In this document: piece by piece, positions 28,861-41,430 of the stretch | How the letters are laid out: every line of letters begins with the position of its first letter | Numbering within the stretch: the stretch's first letter is position 1 | Source of the DNA: Pomphorhynchus laevis | Taxonomy: Eukaryota; Acanthocephala; Palaeacanthocephala; Echinorhynchida; Pomphorhynchidae | Assembly: GCA_012934845.2 (NCBI GenBank) | Contig: WNNJ02003299.1 | Location: 26,048-90,047, forward strand | Direction: 5' to 3' | DNA length: 64,000 nucleotides | Made by a program: the position numbers and the translations under genes | The notes under the pieces: model-generated | Told to the model about the DNA's origin: nothing | The model's input: only the letters and a program-made list of their open reading frames with translations | Databases searched by the model: none

Positions 28861-31800
28861 TCACAATGCGCATTCATGCGTTTGATGTGGTTGTTGCGTT
28901 GCTTGTGTAGACCGATTCAACATCTCCTCTACCTTACGTATCAACTCGCGGGTGTATTCAATAGATTTTTCAGCTTGAGCTAAAAACAACAGTGAAGATG
29001 ATTTTACTTAAATAAATTATTCTAATTTTAATGCAACGCTTATTTGTAAATACTAATAATATTAGATCATATTAATATTTTGTGTTAACGCATAATAAAT
29101 TATCCACACTAGAAAAATTCTTTATATAAATTTTACAACGTTTCGGTCATGAACAGTGACCCTTTTAAGATAGTACTTGTTTACAAAACAAAATTTGCTT
29201 TATATATCATGAATACGGAAGAATACAAAGTATTTTTATCATATGCTTGTAGGTGTTTGATCTTTAATATCGTGTTTATCTGTACAATAAAGTTTTTATC
29301 ATTTGAACATTTTTTATTCTTTTAAAATTACATTCATGTGACATCTAATCCTGTGGTAAGGCATAATATCCAAACATGAAAAATGTGTATAACTATAGTT
29401 TTGGATTTTATTTTTTCCTTGATTTTAAACAATTAAAAATATTGGTATATAAAAAATGTAGAAAAATGTTTTATATCCATGCAAAATCAAATTAACATTG
29501 AAGATATGGAGGAAGCGATTATAAAAATGAGCGAAGAGAGATTTCAATGGGCATTCGATAACAAAATATTTTCAAATGTCGGATCAAGTAATTATATTAA
29601 ATAAAAAAAATTTATATATTAAATTAAATATAATTATACTAAATAAATTCTTTATTAATGTGCTGGCATTTATTTTTCCTTAATGCTTATTTGGCATTAT
29701 TTTTTCCTTGATCCATAGTTTACATTCTGTGGATAATTATTGTCTTCTACTGATGAGCCTCAACATAGCGAAGCAACAACATATGTCACATATATCAATA
29801 AAATAAATTAAATTTAAATATAAATATCGATTTTTAAATATCCAGGAATTATCAGGTATAGTTAAACGACAACAAAAATTATTTTAATATTTCGCTTGTA
29901 ACTACTAGCATCTTTAGAAATTAACCTTTTAATTTCTGAAGATGCTAGTAGTTTCTAGCGAAATATCAAAAGAACAAATAAGTATATTTGCAAAAAACTA
30001 AATAAGTATAGGTGTTTAATACATGAGTCTATGACAGAGGAGAAATGATGCATGGTAAATGATGCATGGTAAATGATGCATGGTAAATGATGCATACTAT
30101 CACATTGATAGTATGGACTAAGAAAATTTCTTCATTTTCTTCCGTATTCATAAACAGCTAATTAAAATAGTTAATAAAAAAGTTAATTTTTGAAGAGGCT
30201 AGTAGTTTCTAGCAAAATATCAAAATAAGTTTTGTTCCTGGATATTTCAAAATTTAAAATACAGATCAGGATGGATATATTTCTAATAAATATCGATATT
30301 GTCATCATAATTTAGATTTAGATCAAAACCTTGACAGTTAAGATCGATGCATTTTGAAAACTGTAGATTGTTTTTACAAGATAGGAAAATCTATGGGGAT
30401 TTAATCTATTAAATCTAATAGATTTAAAATCTTTAAATCAATTTTAAACTTTGAACATTATATTTTTAAGAAAGGTAACCTCAATTATTAAGATATCAAA
30501 ATAGCTTTAATAAAGTAATTATTTTTAAGCTGGGTGCCTAATTGCTTTAATTACTCCGGTATTACATTATCAGATAATTAAATATCTAAAATTTAGTTTT
30601 TTAAAGATATGCATTTTTAGTTCGATCATTAAATATGAAAACGAAAATAGTGAGACTAGAATAATTGAAAAATGCACACTGCTTGAAATATACTATTTCG
30701 AGCAGTATAGATTATTTTGATTGTTTTGAACTAAATTTCTAAATTATGATTTATAATTAATTTTAAAATATTAATAATATATAGTTATTACAGGAACGAA
30801 GAAGTAGAAAATATCCTTCATTTAACAAAAATTCTATATTTCGATAGCTCCTGCTATCGAAATATTTTATTGTAATCATGAATTTTGTGAAGCATTTTAT
30901 TGTAATCCCGATGATGATAGCAGGAGCTATCGAAATATAGAATTTTTATCAAATAAAGGATAATTTCTGCTTCTTCGTTTCTGTAATAACTATATATTTG
31001 AAATTGAAGAGGATTATGGGTTGAGTATTTATTATATTAATAATCTATTAATATCCTTGATGGGTTGTATGTATCATATTACGTATGTACTTTAAATTAA
31101 TTTGCGCTTTTGCAGAACGATTTTATTTGCGGTAAATAGTATTTGAATTAAAGGAATATGTAATTAAAGTAATTTATAGTAATTTAATCTTTTCATAAAT
31201 TTTGATGTGTCGGTATTGTTACATATTAGAGTTTGTCAAAATGAATTAGATTAGTGAACTGAGTCTATTTATGCTGTACTTTAATAAAATAAAAATTTTA
31301 TATGAAACCTTCTAGAAAATTTAAAAGTTCTATTGCAGAACGATTTTATTTGCGGTAAATAGTACTTGTCGAATTACTAAAGGTGTTTAAGCTGTGTTTG
31401 ATTTGTATTATAAGTTTTAAAACTAATTATATTGCCAAATACTTTAAATATATGTATTTAACAAAATAACACCAATTGCTTACACTGATAAGAGCACAGT
31501 GAAGTCATGAGTATATAAAGGTCGAAACGAACCTCTGGGGCTAGGCGCATCTGGTAGACGGCGCTTGCGTTTTAAACATCCTAAAGTATACGGTATTTAA
31601 TTTCTGATCGCTGTAACTAAAAATGTGATATTTTTATATTTTTGCGAAGTTACTCTGTGCGAGTTGTGAATCTTTCTTAGCCAAATGCATGGATGAAAAA
31701 AAATATTAAATGTTTATTTTTTAAAGCATTTGTAAATGGCCAGTATTATATATTTGATTCATCTAGTTTCTAAAAAAGTTTAGGGTTACAAAAAGGTTTT

Positions 31801-34800
31801 CAACAAAGCCGAATAACTCAAAAATTAACGAGCACTGACCAAATGGCCTTGTTCTGCACAACACACAAGCAGAATGAAATAGCAATCAATAAATATTTGC
31901 ATGTGCAGATATCTAGTTATCATATTGAATATATACGAATTTTATGAAAAATTCAACTCGCCTAATTTGATGACTTTAAGGCTCGAGCGTAGAATTTTAA
32001 TGATTTTAAATAAGACGAACTAATATTGTGCCTAAGCTTTCATAGTTATTTATAGAAAATTAGACTTACTTGCTGTATATACTTCGTTTGGAATTTTTGC
32101 GAATCTGGCAAGATTTGGATATTGCATTTTGTTTGGGTCGCTAAGCCATTTGTACAATCGGTAGCCAATAGAGCGAACTTCACTATCTACTCCGAACAAA
32201 AGAGTAGGTATATCAGTTGCTAATATTTTGCCCGGTGATTTACTGTAATGATAAGCCTTCAATGCTTTTTCCGCTGAACGATAGCATTTGTAACATGCCC
32301 ACTCGTAGCTCGGTTTACTTGGAGGTATAGGGCATAGGTCATTGTTGGCCGATGCAACATCAACATGAGCCTGTCTCAGCCAACGCTGAGATTCGGTATT
32401 TGCTTGTTGGTGATAATGATTGTTTGGAGGTGAACTGCCACCGCCGTTCGACTTTCCGTTCCCACCATTACCATACTGCCAGCCAGATTTACGTCTTTCA
32501 TCTAGAAAGCAGACGAAAAATTTAATTAATACCTTAATAATTGTTAATTGACAGTATTATTCAGTATTATTGTGATAATTTTAAATCGTCAGCCTTTACA
32601 TATTTTTTATGCGGCATTTAAGCTTCTGCGTATAACTTAACAAAGCTGCTTTATAATAAGGGGAAAACTATAGAGGCGATAAAAACAATTTTTTCGAGAT
32701 TATCCTAGCGATTTAATACATCGAACAAATAAATTATGGATGAACATATATCATGTAAATCAGCATTTTTATTTCAATACTGTGTGATATTATGGGGTGA
32801 TTGTTAGTCTAGTTTAATAAATATCAGTTATTACATCAACAGAAATATATCTTACCGGTAGCAGTAGGCCCTCCACTTCCTTGGTTACTGCTGTTTGGAA
32901 ATGTGGAATTGTCGTCAGCTGTGAAAAATCCTGTTCTACGTCCGAATCCTTGCTGACGTCTCCATTGCCATTCTTCTCTAGCAGTTCTAAAGCTATTACT
33001 CCTACTAGGTGGAGTGGTCGTGCCACTGCGGCTTCTTGCATGTTCATCGGTAGCGGCATTTGTAAACTGGGAAGTGTAACCTTGAGATCCGATATTAGCC
33101 GCTCCGTCAGTACCATTAGAAGACGTGTGAATATTGTCAAAGCTACCACCAAATTTACTGGAGCTGAATAAATTATCGGCAGTGCTGCCAGGCATTCCGC
33201 CGTTTGAAGACATACCGGATGCTGAATTAAAAGCAGAACTACTTGGCCATTTGAAATTTGTAAATAACGACGAGAACGAACCAAGAGAACTGTTTGGCAT
33301 TTCAATATCGTATAATTCAACTTGCTTTTTAAGATGCTTAAATACTTCAGAAGCAAATTTTTCATTTCCTTGATTTTTATCCGGGTGCCATTTCAATAGT
33401 AATCGTTTAACGCGTTTCTTTCTATCTTCTACTCCATTACCGTTAAATTGAATATAAACGTCACGCAGCTCACTGTCTACTAAGGTTTTTGCATTGTCAA
33501 GCATAAATCGCTCTTCTTCGGTCAGATCTACCATCGAACAGCTAGCGTTTGAAAATTCTACGTCACCGATGTTATTATTCGCCTGGTGGCGCGTTTCTTG
33601 TTGATCAAATTCCTGTTCACTTATAGGATTCACATCAACAGCGTCATGCATCCTTGACCAATTTTCAAGTACAAATAAATTGGCACCAGTTATTTCAGTT
33701 TCGATCGCTAATTTACGCCATTTCGTTGAAGACGATAACATGTTTATATTGGGATCGTTACTATCGCCGCCGCCATATCTGACGAAAATATCATCACTAC
33801 TATTGCCGGCTACAGTGGATACTGAACCAAAGTTTAAATGATCTATGCGACTGTCTAAATCTGCCAAGATAATTACAGAATCGGTTTTAAGACCAAAGCG
33901 AATAAATCTGCAGTAAACAAAGGCCGAGTCCGACATTCTCTTGTATACACATAGATCACCCGGAACCAATCTGTGACTTTCAGATGAAAAAGGATGTAGT
34001 AGAGTAATCTCGTCCCCATATAGGCGTCCAGGACCAGGGATATAATTAAGTTTTAAAGTTGATAGAATATTTTCATCTGTGCATAGACCTATCAGATCTA
34101 ATAACCGAGACATATGCGCTATACTGCATGAAATCAGTGATGCTAAAACGGCTTTGTCAACATGTTGACGGACATCGTTAAACAGCGGTAATATTGCCTT
34201 AGATAAGCATGCCGAAAAGTATGTTTGTTCAGCGTGTTTAAAACTAATGTATAAAGTGAAAAAGAATTGACTGGGATCGGTAATTCCGACGATTTTATGT
34301 AAATTAGGCTGCTTTGTGTCTGTTAATAGAACAGCGCGTTCTTCGGCTGTTCCTTCAACTATTTTGTTAGTATATTTATCCAGCAAATTAATTTCCAGGT
34401 ACTCACAGCAAACTAAACGAACCAGAGACATTCTTGAACGCAATAATGCCTCCATTTCATCTACGCTTACTATACGCATATCTGTTTTACTCCGAGCCAT
34501 CGCATCTGCGAGCATACGAGCAAGGCACCTGTGCAATGTTCGGGAGTTAAGAAGTTGTGCAAATTTTCTTTCGAGTGCATAGAGAACTCTGTGTCGTTGG
34601 CTATCGTCAGGAATCGTGACACTAAAGTTTTCCTCAAACTTCTCAGAAAATAGGGTAGGCCGTTGGCTTTGTACAATTTTTTCAATACATTTTACGTTAG
34701 CACACCTACTGTGTAAAGAGAGTAAACCTTCATCAAAAGGTTTGTGATCATTGGGCGTTACTAAAACGTCTAAATTAAGAACTGATTCATTAGGATTGAA

Positions 34801-37800
34801 AAGAAAGTGAACATCCGGTAATTTTGTAATGTAATCCATATTTTCACGCTGATCCATTACAATCAAATCACTGCTTTTCTTTAGTTTTAAATGATTACTT
34901 AAGAAGAAAAGGCCGTCAAATTGAAATTCGTCACACGTGGACGACCTTGATGTCGGGTGTTGTTTTGCGATAGATCGGAAGAATAATTCTGAGATTTTTA
35001 AAACTTTTCGTACCTCATTAGAGTTTAGATAATCTGAATAACATACACGAGCCATCTTGCATAAAATCTTTGAGTAACACTCTGCACTGACGTCATTTTT
35101 ACAACCAATACGTTGAAACAGACTGGAGCATTTCCTGCATGAAAGTAATGACTTCGGAACGGCATATAGAAAAGGAGGAACCTCGTCTTCAATTTCGAGT
35201 TGCAAAGCGACCTTATATGACTCAATCACTTGACCAGTGTTTTCAGAATACATAACTGGTCGCATTTGTATGTCGTCTAGAATTTCAGACGGAGACCACC
35301 AAAAATCACTTGTATCTTCTGTGGTGGCAGCAGCGTTTTGCAATTGACCGGACAGGCACTCTTCTAGATATTGATAAATGTGTTTGAAAATTTGGAGCAA
35401 GCTAGACCGTACCTGTGAATCTACGAAAAGCGCTGTACTTGGGGGACCTAATAAATTGTTATTTTGTTTTGATGATTTAAAGTCGTGATGAGTAGATGTA
35501 GCATTAATATTGTTGTTAAGAAGTTCACCAATGTTAAAGAGATGTCGTAGAACCAATTGGGGTGAAAGCGACCGCCCAAATTTAGGATCTACAAAATCAG
35601 GCAAAACAAATGAAGATGACCATGCAAGTTGTGCGTATTGTGTTGGTATTCCTTCACTTAAGCACAGTACAGTACTATGCACAATGTTGCTTTCAAATAG
35701 GGGTAAAATATTAACTAAACTTGATGTATATTGGAATGGCTCAAGAAATGCAATATTTGCAAAATTAACACCGGCATTCTTTAGCTCATCCATCTGTTGC
35801 TGACAGTTAGTTAACAATCGATATAAACATTCAGATTTATGCCGATTACTGTCAGACCACTGTTGTGTTAAATGTACTGATTTTTCGATATCCTTACCGA
35901 TTTCGACTATGCGTTGTGCGGATAATGTCTTTCGCAATGGCAAATAATCATGTACATATTTAAGATCATTACTAATAACATCATTCACAACATTGATAAA
36001 CGATGCCAACAGATCAGCGTTATGCGGATGGTACAGTTGTGAGCATTGTACAAATCTAGGTGGATTTTCACAATTTGGAAGCAAAAGTCGTGCACCGATA
36101 ATTTCCTGGAGTCTGATTTGTTCATGAACTGCAAGTTGTTGGGGTGAAATACATTCGTAAAGATGCCTGAACGCCATTCTAACTTTATTGCTATCGTAGT
36201 GTTGATTCTGAATATCGACAAGAAACGGCAAACATAGTTGTAGGAAAGCATCAACATCCTTAAGTGCAACAATATGCAAATGGGATAAAATTCTAGAGCT
36301 GATGTCTCCGAAAAAGCTCTCACGAGCAGTGAATTGCTGATCGTAGCAGTAAGTATTGTGCCAATGGGTTAAAACACAACAGCTGCCCGGATTGTTATAA
36401 TTCTGCGACACACAATTAGTGCCCACACCTCCACAAGTCGACATACTATTAGAGTTCACGTTGCATAATGGGCATTTCTCAAACAGTGATGCCAGTAAAT
36501 GTGCCATTTGCGGACTTACCATAAAGACTTGCTTATACTGATCAATTGAGGTCAGCAGATCAGAGTTCATATAATTTGATGTTTGGACTTCATGCGATGG
36601 CCATATACTTCGAAATAGGCATAGTTCACGCAGCTTTTGGAAATTCCCAGCCCCGACTTTCAGTTGATCATCAAAATAAGAAAGTAGAACACCGGCGTGA
36701 TAGTTACTTAGTAAATATTTTATTGGATGCGCACGTTCCGCAGCGAGAATAAACTCTAAAATTATATTTGGATCGTGATCGCATAAAGCATCCCTAAGTC
36801 TTTGATCAATTGAAGCATGATCGATGTGTATAAGAATATGCTTAAGGTTATCGTTAAGTGACTCAGGAAGGCATAATTTCACTGAATTGATACAGTCGTT
36901 AGGAGCTATATTTGTGTGCTTTTGAAATCTGTAGTCTACTGCGGAATGCACTATTTGTTGTTGTCCACAAGAGTGCGGTTGTTTGAACTTAAACAATGGA
37001 TGCATTATTCCCTCTGTATTTGGAATCGGCAGATCATCAGGTATTTGTACATTTGTAGCAGCAAGAGAATTACTCCCATCAATTATGTCTCCAATTAAGT
37101 TAAATATACTTAATTGTGATGTCCAGAATATTCCAGATGTTTTACCCGTACAATTCGACGATCCAATACGAATGAAAGAAAGGAGCTGATTTAGAGTAGG
37201 TTTTTCTGGAATGGCTAGCACTGAACGGAGTAAGGTTAAGGGCAACCCTGAGCATGACTGTGAAATAAAGTACGGAGGTACAGATTGTGATATATTTGAA
37301 AATACCTGATTCGAAAAGTAAAGGTTACTATTTGATAGCAAAATCCGGTTTCTAGAGAAGAAATCACGAACATATGTTTGATTAAAATCAGGTGATTTAC
37401 TGTTCTGAATAATAAAAGAGTAGCAAGCGTCAGCAACTTCTACAACATATCCGATTTCGATCAGCTCATCGCTAAGTGGTGTGGATAGCTTAGAAATTTC
37501 GTGAAGCTGATTTAAACAGTCTGTTATAGTAAGTTTATGAAAATTTAATAGAACATGCTCTAGACTTGTTCCATTCGAAACACATACTGGGAACGTTGCG
37601 CTACCAACTTGCCAATATTTATGCTCAATAAGTTCACAAGGTTTGGCTAGATGAGTACTAGATAATTTGTCTGCCCAATGTAGCGGATACGACTGACTTG
37701 GCTTATCCATAACAGGATAGAAGGCGCATTCAGACATGATACGGCATGCCGATTTAATCTCATCGTTGTTCAAAAGTTCTGATTGATTGTAACGATTCAA

Positions 37801-40763
37801 CATCAGTCTAAAAATAGCCAATAATCCGTGTGCTTTCTGGTTAGCTAACTGTCTGTCTTTTACGTTTGCAATTAATTCGGCTCGTTCAGCTAATTCTGAC
37901 CAACTCACCTCATCGAATTTCATACCTAATAATCTCAAAACATCTAATCGGTCTTTTCGAAGGTATGTATCTTCACTTCCATATGGAAAGTAACCTTCAA
38001 CATCTGAATACATTAAAGATAGTATACATTTGGGATGTACAAGTTTTTCGGGACGTCTAAGTGTATGTCCGTTAGGTGTTACCGGTATGCACAAGTGCTT
38101 TTTCAATATAGACATCATATGAATATCGCAATTATCCAAAGCCAGTAAAACAATTGTATCCTTAACGTTACGGCTGAATACGTTAAGATTTGGTAATAAA
38201 ATTTCATCATAAAGCCTATAATGATCCATATCAAATGCAACTCCGTTGAGGCTATTGGCAGCAGATCCGGTTCCTCCAGTACAGTTGATTACGATCTCTT
38301 CATTTTTAACAATACTCGATATTGCAAACTTTAGTGCCTCTACAGTTCCAATTTGGTCTTTAACTAAACACCATGGTATAGATATAACCATTTGAGTTGA
38401 GCTAGCACTGGAAGTCGTTGAATACGCTGCATGTGGAAAAAGCTTATCAGCGTTTGATTTATTTAAATAGTCATTAGCTGAATTACTATTATTGGCGGTA
38501 TCTGACAAATACGTGTTAGCCTTTTGTTGATTATCAACAAATGAACTTTTCGCAACTGCTTGCTGTCCACTAATGTTATGAGCTACATTATTTAAATTCA
38601 ACGCAGACGATAGTAAACTTGCAGATTTCTTTTCCAGATCATTGACTGCCACTAGTACTCTTCGATCAGTGTACACTTCACGTGCCCATTTAAAAAACGA
38701 AATCTGCAATTCACGGGACTTTCTAAACAGCTCGCTTTCGAAAGACTGATTATTTAACAGATCTAAGAATACTGTTACAAGTGGGAATCTACTTACGCCG
38801 ATGCGTTCGAAAAAATCAACGAATGCATACATTTCATAAGGAATCACAGTAAAAAAATGCGCCAGTGCATGATTCTTGTCAATTAGAAATATCGCTTCCG
38901 GAGCTGAGAAAGAACCAATGCCATTCCAAATCCATTCCTTAAGTTTAATTGAGTGCAGTTCTGCTTGAACCAAAATAGAATCAAGTTTCTGAAGAGCATC
39001 GTAACATTCTTTCGTGATATTAAGATATTCAAGGTATTCGACTCGATCGTGCATCAATGCATAACTTGAAACAACATTTTTCAAATGCCGTACAACAATA
39101 TCAACACCACATTTTTTAAATGCAAATTTGCTGATATGCTCATTACGAATATCTAAATCAGAAACGAAAATCTCACTTCCTCCAATATGGGCCTGTCGCT
39201 TATCCAAAACATCATGAGGAGCCATAAACTGACAATCGTCTTCATCATTCGTTGATTTTGAATGTTGATCGTATTTCCACGTTAGTGATGAAGGATAATT
39301 AGATGGACGCTTGTGACTTATCGGAACCCACGGAAAGGAATAGAGAAATACTTTTACTGTGCAGCGTGCACCACCTGTTACGTTCACTGGTTCGCTTAAA
39401 AGTGTCTTTCCAAAGTCCCCGCAAATCACCGTAAGTAAGAGACTGGCTAGAAGCTGTCTACGCGATTTCGGCATTGTCCGAACAGCCTCACAGATTTCTA
39501 CAATCTCTTCACCTTTCAGTTCGTAAATTGATCGCATTCCAAGTGAACGTAGTAAAGCAAGATTGTGGTCAGTGCATAGATCATTAGCTGGTAAAAACCG
39601 AGATCCTAAAATTGATACGTATTTATCGGAACGACTCGGATCTATGAGTTGACTTGCAGAGCACAAATCACGCGATTGATTGTGGAAAAGATGCAGTGGT
39701 CGAATACAGTCTCTGCACAAATTATCGGTAAGCAGGATTCGTTCACAATTACAAAGCAACCATTTGCCAATATTGGAAACGTTTTCATTTACGGTTTTGC
39801 CGTTGTTACCGCTAATACCATTAGATCCTTGATTAGAAGAATTGTTAATTACTCTTGATAAACTATCTGGTAAATTTATGACAAGCTGTCGAGCAGCAAT
39901 ACCAAATTCCACTGGATGTTGATTTAACAGTTCGAGTAATTTTTTACTGTCTTGATCTTGAACATGTATACATGGTCGCAATACATTTTGATTGGAATTT
40001 ATAATAGATCTAGTACCAGTGCAGAGAATGTTGTTCGTTCCCATTGACTTTTTACAGTGTGAGTGCAGAAAGGGAAGTCGTGGTCCGTTTTCGTAACACA
40101 GATAACTAGAGCTTGATAGGCTTATGTACTTTTCTTTGACATCGCATGTCGCATTGTCAAACAATGGTAAATGCTTTAAGCATTCAAGTTCATCATGGTT
40201 TAATTCTGATCTTTTTAGGCGTGACAAAAATGATCGAATGCACTTTATATCCTTTTCTGATAAAAGACTATTTACCGATTGGCTTAGCAGTGTAGGACTT
40301 CCTTGTTCAACTAATCTATTCCTCAGAATTTTCATTAGACCAATTGGTTCTAATCTAGGTACATATCTAGTGAAATCAGCATGATTTGTAAGGAGATCGG
40401 GAAAACCGTCCACTACAGTAATGTCCAGCTTAGAGAGAGCACGCTGTAAATAGTTCATATGGGGATTTAGAAGACATTGTTTAGAGCAAAACAACAATGA
40501 AGATTGATGTCGAGACAATTTATACAGCGTGATGTAACGTTCTCGGTGATTATTGACATATGCAAGATTATAATTTTCAATTGGACCTAGATCATTGGGC
40601 AGATTATCACGAATATATTTCCATGTGTTTTCTAGCCAAAGGAGGTTAAAGTATTGGTGATGTTTTGGCCATGTTACAACATCATCACCTTTTTTCCACT
40701 CGTTCGGCAACATTATAAATTCTGAGAAATCACTGCCAGACATCGTTTGGACTTGAGTAGCTT
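28861..40763 (-). CDS. sacsin-like co-chaperone (DnaJ + HEPN), 3 exons identified, N-terminus uncertain
   Basis: Sacsin family proteins link Hsp70 to cytoskeletal and mitochondrial proteostasis. Exons (minus strand): 40763-32856, 32501-32070, 28979-28861, GT-AG, phases consistent. From the first ATG in the large exon (40743) the product is 2812 residues. A J-domain lies near residues 2410-2485 with its HPD triad in LLLKWHPDKNQ (His about 2453). Exon 2 and the last exon together form the C-terminal HEPN domain: SQRWLRQAHVDVASANND, YEWACYKCYRSAEKALKAYH, then AEKSIEYTRELIRKVEEML. The upstream ~2400 residues match sacsin repeat architecture (PSSLTWKYDQ, VEGYFPYGSEDTYLRKDRL) but I find no ELIQNADDA-type ATP-binding motif of the Hsp90-like modules. 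The large exon begins at an acceptor-like CATTTAG just upstream of the ATG, so there is at least a 5' leader exon and perhaps more coding sequence. The last intron is 3.1 kb. Convergent with phosphorylase. Confidence 0.93.
29870..29985. repeat. foldback element, family A, with hammerhead-like core
   Basis: Arms 29877-29927 and 29935-29978 are inverted copies. The right arm reads CTGAAGA, T, then a GCTAG...CTAGC stem, then GAAA, at 29936-29967: a hammerhead core pattern (CUGANGA-stem II-GAAA) with one extra base. A partial third copy lies at 30190-30225. Confidence 0.65.
30045..30100 (+). repeat. 15-bp tandem repeat, about 4 copies
   Basis: ATGATGCATGGTAA-type units in tandem, followed by a variant ATGATGCATACTATC. 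Confidence 0.9.
30773..31002. repeat. foldback element, family B, with hammerhead-like core
   Basis: Roughly 90-bp arms from AATATATAGTTATTACAGG to its complement, with a short centre. The right arm has CGATGATGATAG...CTATCGAAATAT (30909-30937), a stem II-like hairpin followed by GAAA. A sibling lies at 45520. Confidence 0.8.
31497..31600 (+). repeat. diverged relative of the 19-kb hammerhead-like repeat
   Basis: GTGAAGTCATGAGTATA, AAGGTCGAAACG and GGGGCTAGGCGCAT correspond in order to the minus strand of 19071-19136. The core word has decayed further (TCATGAG). Confidence 0.55.
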
Positions 40764-41096
40764 CTAAATGCAAAATAAAAACATAAAGTCGTAGATGATA
40801 AGTATTATTTTAAATTAAATTCTATAAAGCCCGGTTAACAAAACTTAAAAAATCTGCAATTAAGCATACTATTAAAGACCATAATGTAGACAATCAATTA
40901 TGTGATTAAGAGAGTGAAATTTGTACCTTACAAATGAATCACATCTTCGATAGCATCATTAGGACAAACAATTTTGCTCTGATGATGAAAATTTTAATTT
41001 AATGATGATAGTAGTCAGTTATCCAAAAATCGATTAATTTATAATATTTTTTTCACTCTCTCTGGGTTCAATTAATAGTTAAAAAACATATGAGTG

Positions 41097-41430
41097 AAAA
41101 ATCGTTGATTTTAAAAACATTTTTACAAAACGTTTTGATGGACATTTCACTGTCCATCTCTGATCCTGGTCTATACAATCACTTTCTCGTCACCCTTGAT
41201 CTCACTTTCAACCAGTCCCCGCTTCACACACACCTACTATCCTATGTCGCCCTTGGAGAAATCTTGACATCCCCCTTCTCCGCTCCGCCTTACTCAAATC
41301 GTATCTATTTTCTCCCACAATAACACCTTCCTTTCATCACGATCTTGTCTTTCTTTTCGACTATGAATTCACATCCAATCTCGATCTTCTCTCGCCATTC
41401 AAGCCTCACCCTCACCAAATACAAATGATA
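41097..41430 (+). mobile_element. LINE endonuclease-region fragment
   Basis: The frame contains SISDPGLYNHFLVTLDLT, matching [18 protein letters not shown] of the LINE at 21780-21830, followed by a similar Pro/His-rich stretch. About 330 bp, truncated at both ends. Confidence 0.75.

Larger units (their letters stand above)
28980..32069 (-). other. last intron of the sacsin-like gene (3.1 kb)
   Basis: Bounded by GTAAGT (minus, at 32069) and TTTTTAG (at 28980). Holds two foldback elements (29.87 and 30.78 kb), a 15-bp tandem repeat (30.05 kb) and a hammerhead-like scrap (31.5 kb). No independent gene recognised. Confidence 0.85.

Noticed and set aside
31540-31610. tRNA or tRNA-derived SINE (GGGCTAGGCGCATCTGGTAG)
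   Set aside because: No B box or cloverleaf; the sequence matches the hammerhead-like repeat at 19 kb instead.
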